Assembly: GCF_023634765.1 (NCBI RefSeq)
Contig: NZ_JAMLFX010000001.1
Coordinates: forward strand, 702,102 to 766,101
Source of the DNA: Pseudomonas sp. AKS31
GTDB lineage: Bacteria; Pseudomonadota; Gammaproteobacteria; Pseudomonadales; Pseudomonadaceae
Direction of reading: 5' to 3'
Length of the DNA stretch: 64,000 nt
Under the pieces are notes generated by a model that did not search any database, was not told the origin of the DNA, and saw only the letters and a program-made list of their open reading frames with translations. Positions 45,837 to 52,667 of the stretch are shown here, one piece after another. Position numbers and translations under genes: made by a program. Numbering within the stretch: position 1 is the first letter of the stretch; each line of letters begins with the position of its first letter.

Positions 45837-46124
45837 TACCGCTACGCCAGAATCCGCCGGCTTGTGCGCTTGGGAGGCGGTCGGTAACTTGGTTCGCGTC
45901 ACTGATTTCCAGTGATCGGGTTTAGTAGCCCGGCATCCTCAATCTAAATAGCTGCATGAGTACCACTCAGTCAGGCGAATGCTTGCACCTGATGGTGGCT
46001 GTGCGCATGGCGCCCTCGGGTGCGCCGGATTTGGATTGGGGTCCGGTCTACTAACTTGCGCACAGCTGCCACCCATCCGTTTAGTAGCGAGATCGGTGCG
46101 GCCTTACTAAAAGGTCTCAATCCA
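45837..46124 (+). ncRNA. Structured leader of the DUF6124 gene (candidate cis-regulatory RNA)
   Basis: About 290 nt of compactly folded leader. Elements: hairpin 45837-45886; hairpin TCACTG/CAGTGA (45899-45915); hairpin CGGG/CCCG whose loop is TTTAGTAG (45917-45932); a 13-bp stem 45995-46007 with 46057-46072 enclosing the GGCGC/GCGCC hairpin and a free CTACTAA (46048-46054); a second TTTAGTAG (46080-46087); and CCTT-ACTAA-AAGG (46102-46114) whose right arm is the Shine-Dalgarno. The TTTAGTAG copies can pair with CTACTAA or with TTACTAAA, so alternative folds that hide or free the ribosome site are possible. Fold is by eye; function is inference. The 286 bp left of it (45551-45836) show no feature. 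Confidence 0.6.
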
Positions 46125-46484
46125 ATGTTCAAAGTAACGCCAAATCCGCCGGAAACCGATCCGGCATCCCCCTACGAATCACCCAATTCCAAGAAATTCC
46201 ACGAAGCCGCCGAACGCGCCCTCGACCACTACCTCAGCCCGACCGCGCAGATCATGGGTTCCACCCGCGAACCCGAACCGATGTACCTCGCCAACCCCAC
46301 CTACGACACCGAATCCCTATTGGCCAACGCCAGCGAAACACTCGGCTCGGCCACCACCATGCTCAACAACTTCGCCGCGTTGCTGGACACCTCACACCGC
46401 AAGACTGCACTCGGCATCGCGCAGGTCGTCATGCTGGGGGAATTGGCGGTGAATCAGGCCCTGGATAAGGTTGTGCCGGCTTAG
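46125..46484 (+). CDS. DUF6124 (formerly DUF3077-type) protein
   Basis: 119 residues from ATG 46125 (MFKVTPNPPETDP). The frame continues upstream to a GTG at 46020, but that part is the structured leader; AAGG lies 10 nt before ATG 46125. The family is multi-copy in Pseudomonas: a proline-rich N terminus, a middle segment with ERALDHYLSP, and a helical C terminus (SLLANASETLGSATTMLNNFAAL ...). Function unknown. Confidence 0.85.
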   Translation: MFKVTPNPPETDPASPYESPNSKKFHEAAERALDHYLSPTAQIMGSTREPEPMYLANPTYDTESLLANASETLGSATTMLNNFAALLDTSHRKTALGIAQVVMLGELAVNQALDKVVPA

Positions 46485-46515
46485 TTGCCGCGTAGAGTCG
46501 ATATCTGACAGATAT

Positions 46516-46541
46516 AAAAAAACCGGCCGTTAGGCCGGTTT
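46516..46541. terminator. Bidirectional terminator, AACCGGCC stem
   Basis: 8-bp stem AACCGGCC/GGCCGGTT with GTTA loop; A-run on the left gives a U-run for the minus strand (hicAB), and it also lies 31 bp past the DUF6124 stop. Confidence 0.85.
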
Positions 46542-46555
46542 CCAAAGTTCAGGAT

Positions 46556-46963
46556 TTAACCCTGCTGCAACACCTTCAGCGCTGCCGAAGCCAGAAATCC
46601 GGAACGGCTTTTCTCTTCCGGGTGATGCAACACATACTCGTCAATGCGGTTGAGCAAGTGCCCCGGTAGGGTGATGTTGAGCTTTTGGGCTTTGCCCAAA
46701 TACTTGAGCACATCGATATCCACCACGGCCCATGCACAACCGGCGTATTTCGGGTTGGCCACGTGCAGGCTCAGTTTGCTGGCCGCTGGAATGGGGGCGT
46801 CGTCGTCCGCGAGAATCTCGAAATGACCTTCGATGGCTTCGCGAGCCATGGCGACGGCATCGTCCAGATCCTCTCCGGCGGAAAAGCATCCAGGAATGTC
46901 CGGGACTTCTACACCCCAGGCGTGTTGGTCATCGCCAATTGAAATCGCAATCGGGTAGAGCAT
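46556..46963 (-). CDS. hicB: HicB-family antitoxin
   Basis: 135 residues: the partial RNase H-like HicB domain (WGVEVPDIPGCFSAGEDLDDAVAMAREAIEGH) followed by a C-terminal ribbon-helix-helix (LNITLPGHLLNRIDEYVLHHPEEKSRSGFLASAA) for operator binding. Downstream of hicA by 36 bp in the usual hicA-hicB order, with a terminator after it. Confidence 0.92.
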   Translation of the reverse strand: MLYPIAISIGDDQHAWGVEVPDIPGCFSAGEDLDDAVAMAREAIEGHFEILADDDAPIPAASKLSLHVANPKYAGCAWAVVDIDVLKYLGKAQKLNITLPGHLLNRIDEYVLHHPEEKSRSGFLASAALKVLQQG

Positions 46964-46999
46964 ATTCGTTGTCCTCCATGGCGCAAATGACTCAGAGGG

Positions 47000-47179
47000 T
47001 CAAAGCAGCGCCTGCTGCAAAATACTGATGGCCGTTTTTTTCAGCAGATCCTTTTTCGGATGTGGCACGGTGACCAGTCCTGGTTTGGTCGGATGCTTGA
47101 AGTGATGGTGACTTCCTTTGATCCTTACCAGATACCAACCGTCTGCGACGAGTTGGCCGATTAAAAAACGGCTATTCAC
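47000..47179 (-). CDS. hicA: HicA-family mRNA interferase toxin, 59 aa, GTG start
   Basis: A short gene easily missed: GTG at 47179 behind GGGAGG begins MNSRFLIGQLVADGWYLVRI, followed by KGSHHHFKHPTKPGLVTVPH. The GSHHHF motif holds the catalytic histidine of the double-stranded RNA-binding-like toxin, and VTVPHPKKDL is the usual C-terminal landmark. HicA cleaves mRNA and is neutralised by HicB. Complete. Confidence 0.9.
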   Translation of the reverse strand: MNSRFLIGQLVADGWYLVRIKGSHHHFKHPTKPGLVTVPHPKKDLLKKTAISILQQALL

Positions 47180-47544
47180 AACACCTCCCTGTGGTGTGCT
47201 TGGTGGGTACTATACCCATTGAATTAATATGATCAATACTATAACCACCGGTCGGTCGTCTTCCGCTGACGGGCGGGGTCGCTTACCGCAGTCTAGGTAA
47301 GGCAGACGCGATGGTGAGGTGGGTGTGTTACCGGGTTTTGCTAATGTTCATGTGGCGATCTTTCGCTGCAAAATAATGGAACACATCTTTTTCTGACGTC
47401 ACTCTCGGGCTGCTAACGTTGAACTCTAATGGGCGAAGGTCATGGACACTCAACGAGCCTGTTGAAAGGAAATCACCTCTCGATAAAGCCAGCGTAGTAA
47501 TGCATGGAATTTGGCCATGTGATCGTCAGAAGGGAGTGAAACGG
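47180..47544. other. Intergenic, AT-rich gap between hicA and the BRCT gene
   Basis: 365 bp including the hicAB promoter at its left edge. The right part holds the promoter region of the BRCT gene; no other element or credible small gene was recognised. The base composition is visibly richer in A and T than the surrounding genome. Confidence 0.6.
47205..47236 (-). promoter_or_regulatory. hicAB promoter with palindrome over the -10
   Basis: On the minus strand TTGATC (47236-47231) and TATAGT (47214-47209) are 16 bp apart, about 30 bp before hicA. A perfect inverted repeat GGGTA-CTA-TACCC (47205-47217) covers the -10, a likely binding site for the HicB ribbon-helix-helix. Confidence 0.6.
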
Positions 47545-48063
47545 ATGTCGACTCTAAAATTCAGCTATAGAGATGCAAAGGGCGACTTAAGTCAGCGGGA
47601 GTTGATTCAATGGTCAGAGAATTCGGTTTACATTCAAGGACGATCGGACAGCGATACCTTTCCTAAAACCTATCGCAAGGATCGCATCATCGAAGTATTG
47701 CTTGGGGCTGAGCTGCTCTTAAACGAGGCCGCTCCTCCTTCTCCGAGGCTTCAGCACGATCGAAAGCGACCGGCGCTCGTTGCTTCAGAAGCCGCTTCGC
47801 AAACGCCTCATCCGAAAATGTCACCGGGTAGGATCAATCAAATTCTTTTCACTGGGTTCGCAGCTGCACAACGGGCTGAGCTGGAGCAAAAAGCAGTGGA
47901 ATATGGGTTGAAGGTCATGAGTACGGCAGGCAAGACGCTGACGTTTCTTTGTTATGGCGAAAATGCGGGGCCAACCAAAGTTTCCAAGGCGCTTGAGGCT
48001 GGAGCTTTCATCATCAACTCAGAGCAATTCTCTAATCTGATCACAACGGGAGAAATCCCTTGA
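47545..48063 (+). CDS. BRCT-like domain protein
   Basis: 172 residues. The C-terminal 75 residues (INQILFTGFAAAQRAELEQK... to SEQFSNLI) follow the BRCT pattern: start strand and TGF, helix, GGkV-like strand (GLKVMSTAGKTLTFLCYG), sKv.kA.e.Ga.Ii.s..F. The N-terminal 60 residues (LKFSYRDAKGDLSQRELIQW ... TYRKDRIIEVLL) resemble the strand-rich module that often precedes BRCT or WYL segments. ATG 47545 follows AAGGGAG. Base use is lower in GC than in neighbours; role unknown, possibly DNA-damage related. Confidence 0.7.
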   Translation: MSTLKFSYRDAKGDLSQRELIQWSENSVYIQGRSDSDTFPKTYRKDRIIEVLLGAELLLNEAAPPSPRLQHDRKRPALVASEAASQTPHPKMSPGRINQILFTGFAAAQRAELEQKAVEYGLKVMSTAGKTLTFLCYGENAGPTKVSKALEAGAFIINSEQFSNLITTGEIP

Positions 48064-48082
48064 AGTCATCACTTCGATCAGC

Positions 48083-48265
48083 TTACGCATTGAAACCTGC
48101 GCCATCCGCCGAATGCGTGATGCGTGCAGCCAGCATCACCTCATTCTGCTTCTTGGTAGCTTCGGTCAGCACTTCACGGTAAACGCGCTTTTTTTCGTGC
48201 GATTTCGCATTACGGATGAAGTCCGCGAATGGGCTTGCGTACTCCTCTTTGAATCCGATTGTCAT
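48083..48265 (-). CDS. Small protein of unknown function, 60 aa
   Basis: MTIGFKEEYASPFADFIRNA and onwards, highly charged with a KSHEKKRVYREVLTEATKKQNEV helical stretch. ATG is preceded by GGAG at good spacing. It has no domain I recognise. Convergent with the BRCT gene. Confidence 0.55.
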   Translation of the reverse strand: MTIGFKEEYASPFADFIRNAKSHEKKRVYREVLTEATKKQNEVMLAARITHSADGAGFNA

Positions 48266-48436
48266 GGAATTGCTCCGTCATTGATCCCAGGCATGGGCAT
48301 CATTTCGTGCCTCGCATACTTCTCAAGGATTGTCGTTAGAGAGAACAAAAGCGTACAGGTGGAGGGTGCATCTTCAACCTGCGGTATGTTTCTGAATGGT
48401 TCTGCGCCCAAGTGGCCAACCTCAAATCCCAGCCAC

Positions 48437-48466
48437 AAAAAAACCGGCCCTATAGGCCGGTTTTTC
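48437..48466. terminator. Bidirectional terminator, AAACCGGCC stem
   Basis: 9-bp stem AAACCGGCC/GGCCGGTTT with CTATA loop and A-run/T-run on both sides. The core is the same as the terminator at 46516, so the pair brackets hicAB, the BRCT gene and the 60-aa gene. Next to the tRNA. Confidence 0.88.
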
Positions 48467-48515
48467 TATTCATGCATCCCCCGTCAAAAAACACAACGTG
48501 AGACCAAAATTCGAG

Positions 48516-48589
48516 TGGAGCGGGTAGAGGGAATCGAACCCTCGTCGGAAGCTTGGGAAGCTACTGTTCTACCATTAAACTATACCCGC
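48516..48589 (-). tRNA. tRNA-Gly (anticodon CCC)
   Basis: Minus-strand cloverleaf: acceptor GCGGGTA/TACCCGC, discriminator T and encoded CCA, T-arm GAGGG-TTCGATT-CCCTC, D-loop AATGGTAGAA, anticodon loop TTCCCAA. The anticodon is 48555-48557. It matches the bacterial tRNA-Gly(CCC) pattern; there is one U-U in the anticodon stem. Confidence 0.93.
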
Positions 48590-48747
48590 TCAGAGCGGCT
48601 GACTTTGTACCAGACTCGGCCACGGATTTGAAGTTTTTCTTTTACTCATGAACGCTTTAAATCGCTGAAAACGGTCAATCGCGGGCGAGCACTGCGGTGA
48701 GAAAAGCAAAATCCCAGCCCGGCAGCCTCGCTCGCGACGACGCCCTT

Positions 48748-49632
48748 TCAAATAGCCAGTGCATGTTGATCCTGAACAAACGAGTAACGCGTTCGGCTGG
48801 TCGGCTGTACCGGTTTCAGAAAGCCGAGCAAGGCGTTCTGGCTATCGCGGCAGGCAGCCTTGTGTTCCATGTCGAGGAAGTGCCCGGTGGCCTGCAGCGT
48901 GGTGAACGTGCTCTGGGCCACGTGGTTGCCGAACAGGCGTGCGTCTTCGGCAGCGGTGTATTCGTCCCATTCGCCGTTTAGAAACAGCACTGGCACGTTG
49001 ATCTTTTTCGCCGCATTCAGATAGCACTGGCGATCGCTGTGCAGCACGTCGCTGATGTGGAAGTGCATCTGCCCGTATTCGTGCTCGGCGAGGCTGCTGA
49101 CGTGGCGATAGTTGAAGCGTTTGAACAACGACGGCAGGTGTTTGCCGATGGTGTTGTTGACCAGATGGCCGACGCGGTCGCCGTCGCGCTGGCCAAGGTA
49201 GTCGACGCCGCGTTCGAGGTAATCGAGCATGTGCGCGTTGATCACTGGCGAGAACGAGCTGATCACCGCCCGCTCGATGCGCCGTGGCTGGTGGGCGAGG
49301 GCGACCAGGGTCGCGGCGCCGCCCCAGGAGAACGACAGCACGTGTTCGGCGGCGAAGTGGTCGATCAGCTCGAGCAGAATCTGCCCTTCGACGTCCTTCG
49401 TCAGATGTTTCTCATGGCGGTTGTGGGCTTTTGACCGGCCCGCGTAGGGCTGGTCGTAGCAAACCACGTTGAATTGCGGGTGCAGGTTTTTCACGGTCTG
49501 TGCAAACGACGCAGTCGTGGCCATCGAGCCGTTGACCAGGATGATGGTCTTTTCTGCGGCGTCTGCGCGATAGAACTCCGTGTAAACCCGATACTGACCC
49601 TGTATATCCAGCACAGCGATTTCTGGCCTCAT
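48748..49632 (-). CDS. phaG: (R)-3-hydroxydecanoyl-ACP:CoA transacylase/thioesterase PhaG
   Basis: 294 residues, nearly identical in start (MRPEIAVLDIQGQYRVYTEF) and length to PhaG of P. putida. Alpha/beta-hydrolase with nucleophile elbow FSWGGAA and HFLDMEHKAAC at the end. Links fatty-acid synthesis to medium-chain PHA formation from sugars. ATG 49632 follows AGGAG; the longer frame is not supported. Monocistronic. Confidence 0.95.
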   Translation of the reverse strand: MRPEIAVLDIQGQYRVYTEFYRADAAEKTIILVNGSMATTASFAQTVKNLHPQFNVVCYDQPYAGRSKAHNRHEKHLTKDVEGQILLELIDHFAAEHVLSFSWGGAATLVALAHQPRRIERAVISSFSPVINAHMLDYLERGVDYLGQRDGDRVGHLVNNTIGKHLPSLFKRFNYRHVSSLAEHEYGQMHFHISDVLHSDRQCYLNAAKKINVPVLFLNGEWDEYTAAEDARLFGNHVAQSTFTTLQATGHFLDMEHKAACRDSQNALLGFLKPVQPTSRTRYSFVQDQHALAI

Positions 49633-49948
49633 GTCATAAGACTCCTGGCAAGCAAGCGGGTATGCGCGCAAATAGAGATTGCACGAGCTTTGTGACAGGT
49701 AGGCATACGCCTGGAATTTGCTTGGCCCATGTCGATCCATGACTGCGGTCGACGGGTGTTGTTATTGGCGGGCAGTCTGCCGGCTGAGGCGGAGCCTTGA
49801 AGGCTCTCTACCGACAAAAAGTTTCTTGGATGTATGTTGTGACTCATCGGTCACAATCTGGCCGACGTCCTGATTCAAGCAGGGGAGTCGGGATCGCGCA
49901 AGTGCCGTTGGTGAATTGTTCGACAACTTCTGCTGAGCGGTCGCCGGC
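49633..49948. other. phaG upstream region with 15-bp palindrome
   Basis: 316 bp without a gene. A perfect 7-1-7 inverted repeat GAGCCTT-G-AAGGCTC is at 49792-49806, about 160 bp upstream of phaG; it may be an operator or a small hairpin. No promoter could be fixed with confidence. Confidence 0.5.
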
Positions 49949-50641
49949 TTAGAACAAATGAATCTCTTCGGTGCGCAAAGCGCGGTACTCGCCCGGTTTT
50001 AGCGCGTTATCGAGCCGCAGCGGGCCCATCGATTCGCGGTGCAGGCGCAGGACTTTGTTGTTGAAGAAACCAAACATGCGCTTCACCTGATGATAGCGGC
50101 CCTCGACGATGCTCAGCCGCGCCGACCGTGGCCCAAGGAGCTCCAATTGCGCCGGCTGCGTGGTCAGGTCTTCGAAGGCGAAGTAGATCCCCTCGGCAAA
50201 GGTGCTCGCATAGTGCGCGCCAATCTCCTGCTCGGTCTCGACGTAATAGACCTTCGGCAGCTTGGTCTGCGGCTGGGTCAGGCGCCGCGACCACGCGCCG
50301 TCGTTGGTGATCAGCATCAGGCCGGTGGTGTTGAAGTCCAGGCGTCCGGCGATGTGCAGGTCGTCCGTGTCCGGCTCATCGATCAGGTCGAGCACGGTCG
50401 GATGTTGCGGATCGCGGGTGGCGCTGACGCAGCCCGGCGGTTTGTGCAGCATGAAATAGCGTGCCGCTTTGCCGCTTTGCAGGATTTCGTCATCGACTTC
50501 GACACGGCTGAATTCCAGCACTTCGCTGTGCGGATCGCTGACGATTTTTCCGTCAATCCGCACGCGCTTTTCCACCAGCAACAGGCGAACCTGCTGACGG
50601 TTGTAGCGGGGCAGGTTGCTGAGGAAACGGTCGACGCGCAT
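49949..50641 (-). CDS. rsuA: 16S rRNA pseudouridine(516) synthase
   Basis: 230 residues: an S4 RNA-binding domain at the N terminus (MRVDRFLSNLPRYNRQQVRLLL) and the RsuA/RluB catalytic domain with GRLDFNTTGLMLITND (catalytic Asp) and EGRYHQVKRMF. Makes pseudouridine at position 516 of 16S rRNA. The next gene upstream ends 33 bp before it. Confidence 0.93.
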   Translation of the reverse strand: MRVDRFLSNLPRYNRQQVRLLLVEKRVRIDGKIVSDPHSEVLEFSRVEVDDEILQSGKAARYFMLHKPPGCVSATRDPQHPTVLDLIDEPDTDDLHIAGRLDFNTTGLMLITNDGAWSRRLTQPQTKLPKVYYVETEQEIGAHYASTFAEGIYFAFEDLTTQPAQLELLGPRSARLSIVEGRYHQVKRMFGFFNNKVLRLHRESMGPLRLDNALKPGEYRALRTEEIHLF

Positions 50642-50674
50642 GTTCAGTGTTCGATGAGTGGCGGGGCGCGCATC

Positions 50675-50905
50675 TTACGGGATCGGCCGTTTGGCCGCTT
50701 GCAGTTGCGCCTCGACCTGCGCGCAACGCGGGCACAGGCAGGATCGGTCGCGCAGTTCTGGCGGCAGCGCTTCAAGCACGGCCGGGTCGATGCTAACGCC
50801 ATAGCACCAGCATTCGCGGTCGGCGGTGCGCGGGTCGGCTAGGCTGCAGTCGTTGCGGGCGCCGCAGGCCGGGCAAAGGTCGGGTTTAACGTCGGAATCA
50901 GGCAT
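50675..50905 (-). CDS. Cysteine-rich CWC-family protein
   Basis: 76 residues with CPACGARNDCSLAD... ECWCYGVSI ... RDRSCLCPRCA, the CWC pattern, probably binding zinc. ATG 50905 overlaps the end of the GGDEF gene by 8 bp. It sits in the transcript with rsuA, which follows it. Function unknown. Confidence 0.85.
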   Translation of the reverse strand: MPDSDVKPDLCPACGARNDCSLADPRTADRECWCYGVSIDPAVLEALPPELRDRSCLCPRCAQVEAQLQAAKRPIP

Positions 50906-52385
50906 AAGTCGAGTGAGGCATTTCCACGCAGGTGCGATTGCGGCCGGTTTGTTTGGCTCGGTACATCGCATGATCGGCCCGCGATAGCAGGGTGTGCAAG
51001 GTGTCGTCGCGTTGCAGGGTGGTGGCGCCGATGCTCACCGTCAGATTGAGGTGGTGGCCGTTGTAGGCATATTCGTGTTGTTCGACGTGTTGGCGGATCT
51101 TCTCGGCAATTTTCTGACCGGTGTCACCGTCGGTGTCCTTCAGTAGAACGATAAATTCCTCACCGCCCCAACGGCAGACAATGTCAGCGTGGCGCAGGCA
51201 ACTTTGCAGGTCGCGGGCAAAACCGATCAACACCTGATCGCCGGCCATGTGCCCGTAGGTGTCGTTCAACGCCTTGAAGTGATCGAGGTCGAGCAGCAAC
51301 GCCGTGAGTGGTTTGGTCTCGCGTTGCGCTTCGTGCAGGGCCTGCACGGCGAGAATGTCGAAGCCTCGGCGGTTGGGCAGTTCGGTGAGGCTGTCGAGAA
51401 TGGCCTGCGCCTGGATTTTGCTTTGATAGCGCTTGATCACGCGGTTGAGCAGCGCCAGGACAATCAGCGTCACCAGCAGGCAGATCAGCAGATTCAGGTA
51501 CAGCGACTGGCGGATTTCACTCAGCGCGCCGTCTTCGCGTTTATCGACGAACAGATACCAGTTCAGCTCCGGGATAAATCTTACGTTGAGGAAGTGCCCT
51601 TGGCCCTGGGTGGAATATTCGTAGCTGCCGCTGTGCGGTTTGGGCAACTGGCTGACCAGGCTTTTCATGCTTTCGAGTTCGCCGAGGCTCTGGCCGCTGT
51701 GCGCGCCCTCCGGGCCGCCATCAGCGCCAGTCAACACCAGTCGGCCGAAGGTGTCGACGAAGTACACGCTGCGTTGATAGCGCTGTTGATATTTGTCGAT
51801 CAGCTTGATCACCGCGTCCACGGTCAGGCCGACACCTGCCGCGCCGATGAAGCGGTTGTGGTAGTCGTAAACCTTGTAGTTGATGAAGAAGGTCAGGTTG
51901 TCCTTGTTGGCCAGATCCGGGTCGACGTTGATCTCGTACGGATCCTTCATGTCGCGCACGCGGAAGTACCAGGCGTCACGCGGCTCATCGACCTTGACCT
52001 GCTTGAGCACGCCTTTGGCGTGATAGTAGGTGTGGGTGCTGTCGGAAACGAAGAACGCGGTGTAGGCGCCGTAATGGCTCATGACCTCGTCGAGGTAGCG
52101 GGTCATCTGCTCGGGATTCTGCTCGCCATTGACCACCCAGTCGCGCATGAAGGTGTCGCGGGACATCATCGAGGAAATCAGGATCGGCCGGACCAGGTCT
52201 TTCTGGATTTCCGAGTAGACCGTGTCGGACGTCAGCGGCAGTTCGGTGTTGACGATGTTGTCGCGGATCGACGCGCGGGAGGCGTAGTAACTCAGCAACG
52301 ATGTGGCGAGGAACCCGGCGCCGAGCAGGGCGATCAGCGTCAGGACCAGCGAGCGTTGCGAGTACAGGGGAGAACGAAGCGGCAT
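50898..52385 (-). CDS. Membrane dCache-GGDEF diguanylate cyclase
   Basis: 495 residues: TM helix (LVLTLIALLGAGFLATSLL, about 13-31), an extracytoplasmic dCache sensor (40-300), a second TM (about 303-325), then GGDEF with active WGGEEF and an RxxD site (RHAD). The sensor should bind an external ligand and adjust c-di-GMP synthesis. First gene of the three-gene run with CWC and rsuA. Confidence 0.92.
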   Translation of the reverse strand: MPLRSPLYSQRSLVLTLIALLGAGFLATSLLSYYASRASIRDNIVNTELPLTSDTVYSEIQKDLVRPILISSMMSRDTFMRDWVVNGEQNPEQMTRYLDEVMSHYGAYTAFFVSDSTHTYYHAKGVLKQVKVDEPRDAWYFRVRDMKDPYEINVDPDLANKDNLTFFINYKVYDYHNRFIGAAGVGLTVDAVIKLIDKYQQRYQRSVYFVDTFGRLVLTGADGGPEGAHSGQSLGELESMKSLVSQLPKPHSGSYEYSTQGQGHFLNVRFIPELNWYLFVDKREDGALSEIRQSLYLNLLICLLVTLIVLALLNRVIKRYQSKIQAQAILDSLTELPNRRGFDILAVQALHEAQRETKPLTALLLDLDHFKALNDTYGHMAGDQVLIGFARDLQSCLRHADIVCRWGGEEFIVLLKDTDGDTGQKIAEKIRQHVEQHEYAYNGHHLNLTVSIGATTLQRDDTLHTLLSRADHAMYRAKQTGRNRTCVEMPHSTYA

Positions 52386-52507
52386 GGCAGATCCGTTAGC
52401 AGTGGCCCGATGGCATGCATTCTAGTGGGATGGGCGGTAAAAGACTGCGGGATTTATGCCTGAAATGGCGGGGAATATGACGCAGAGGGTGTGTCAGAAG
52501 GATAGCT

Positions 52508-52655
52508 CCCTCACCCCAGCCCTCTCCCGGAGGGAGAGGGAGCTAGATTGTGGTGATTTCAAAAATTGTGTTCGGCTCGGTATCACCGAATGACAACTAT
52601 CTTAAAGACACCTCGGTCAGTCCCCTCTCCCTCTGGTAGAGGGCTAGGGTGAGGG
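52508..52655. mobile_element. MITE-like element (CCCTCACCCCAGCCCTCTCC ends)
   Basis: 148 bp with the same termini and core, located just downstream of the allophanate hydrolase stop and partly serving as its 3' region. Confidence 0.7.
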
Positions 52656-52667
52656 CTGGTTTCCGGA

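Noticed and set aside
46020-46124. N-terminal extension of the DUF6124 gene starting at GTG 46020
   Set aside because: The region is the structured leader; AAGG lies before ATG 46125, the family N terminus.
48516-48589. tRNA-Gly as an active integration site with integrase
   Set aside because: No integrase gene and no second copy of the tRNA 3' end found in the window.
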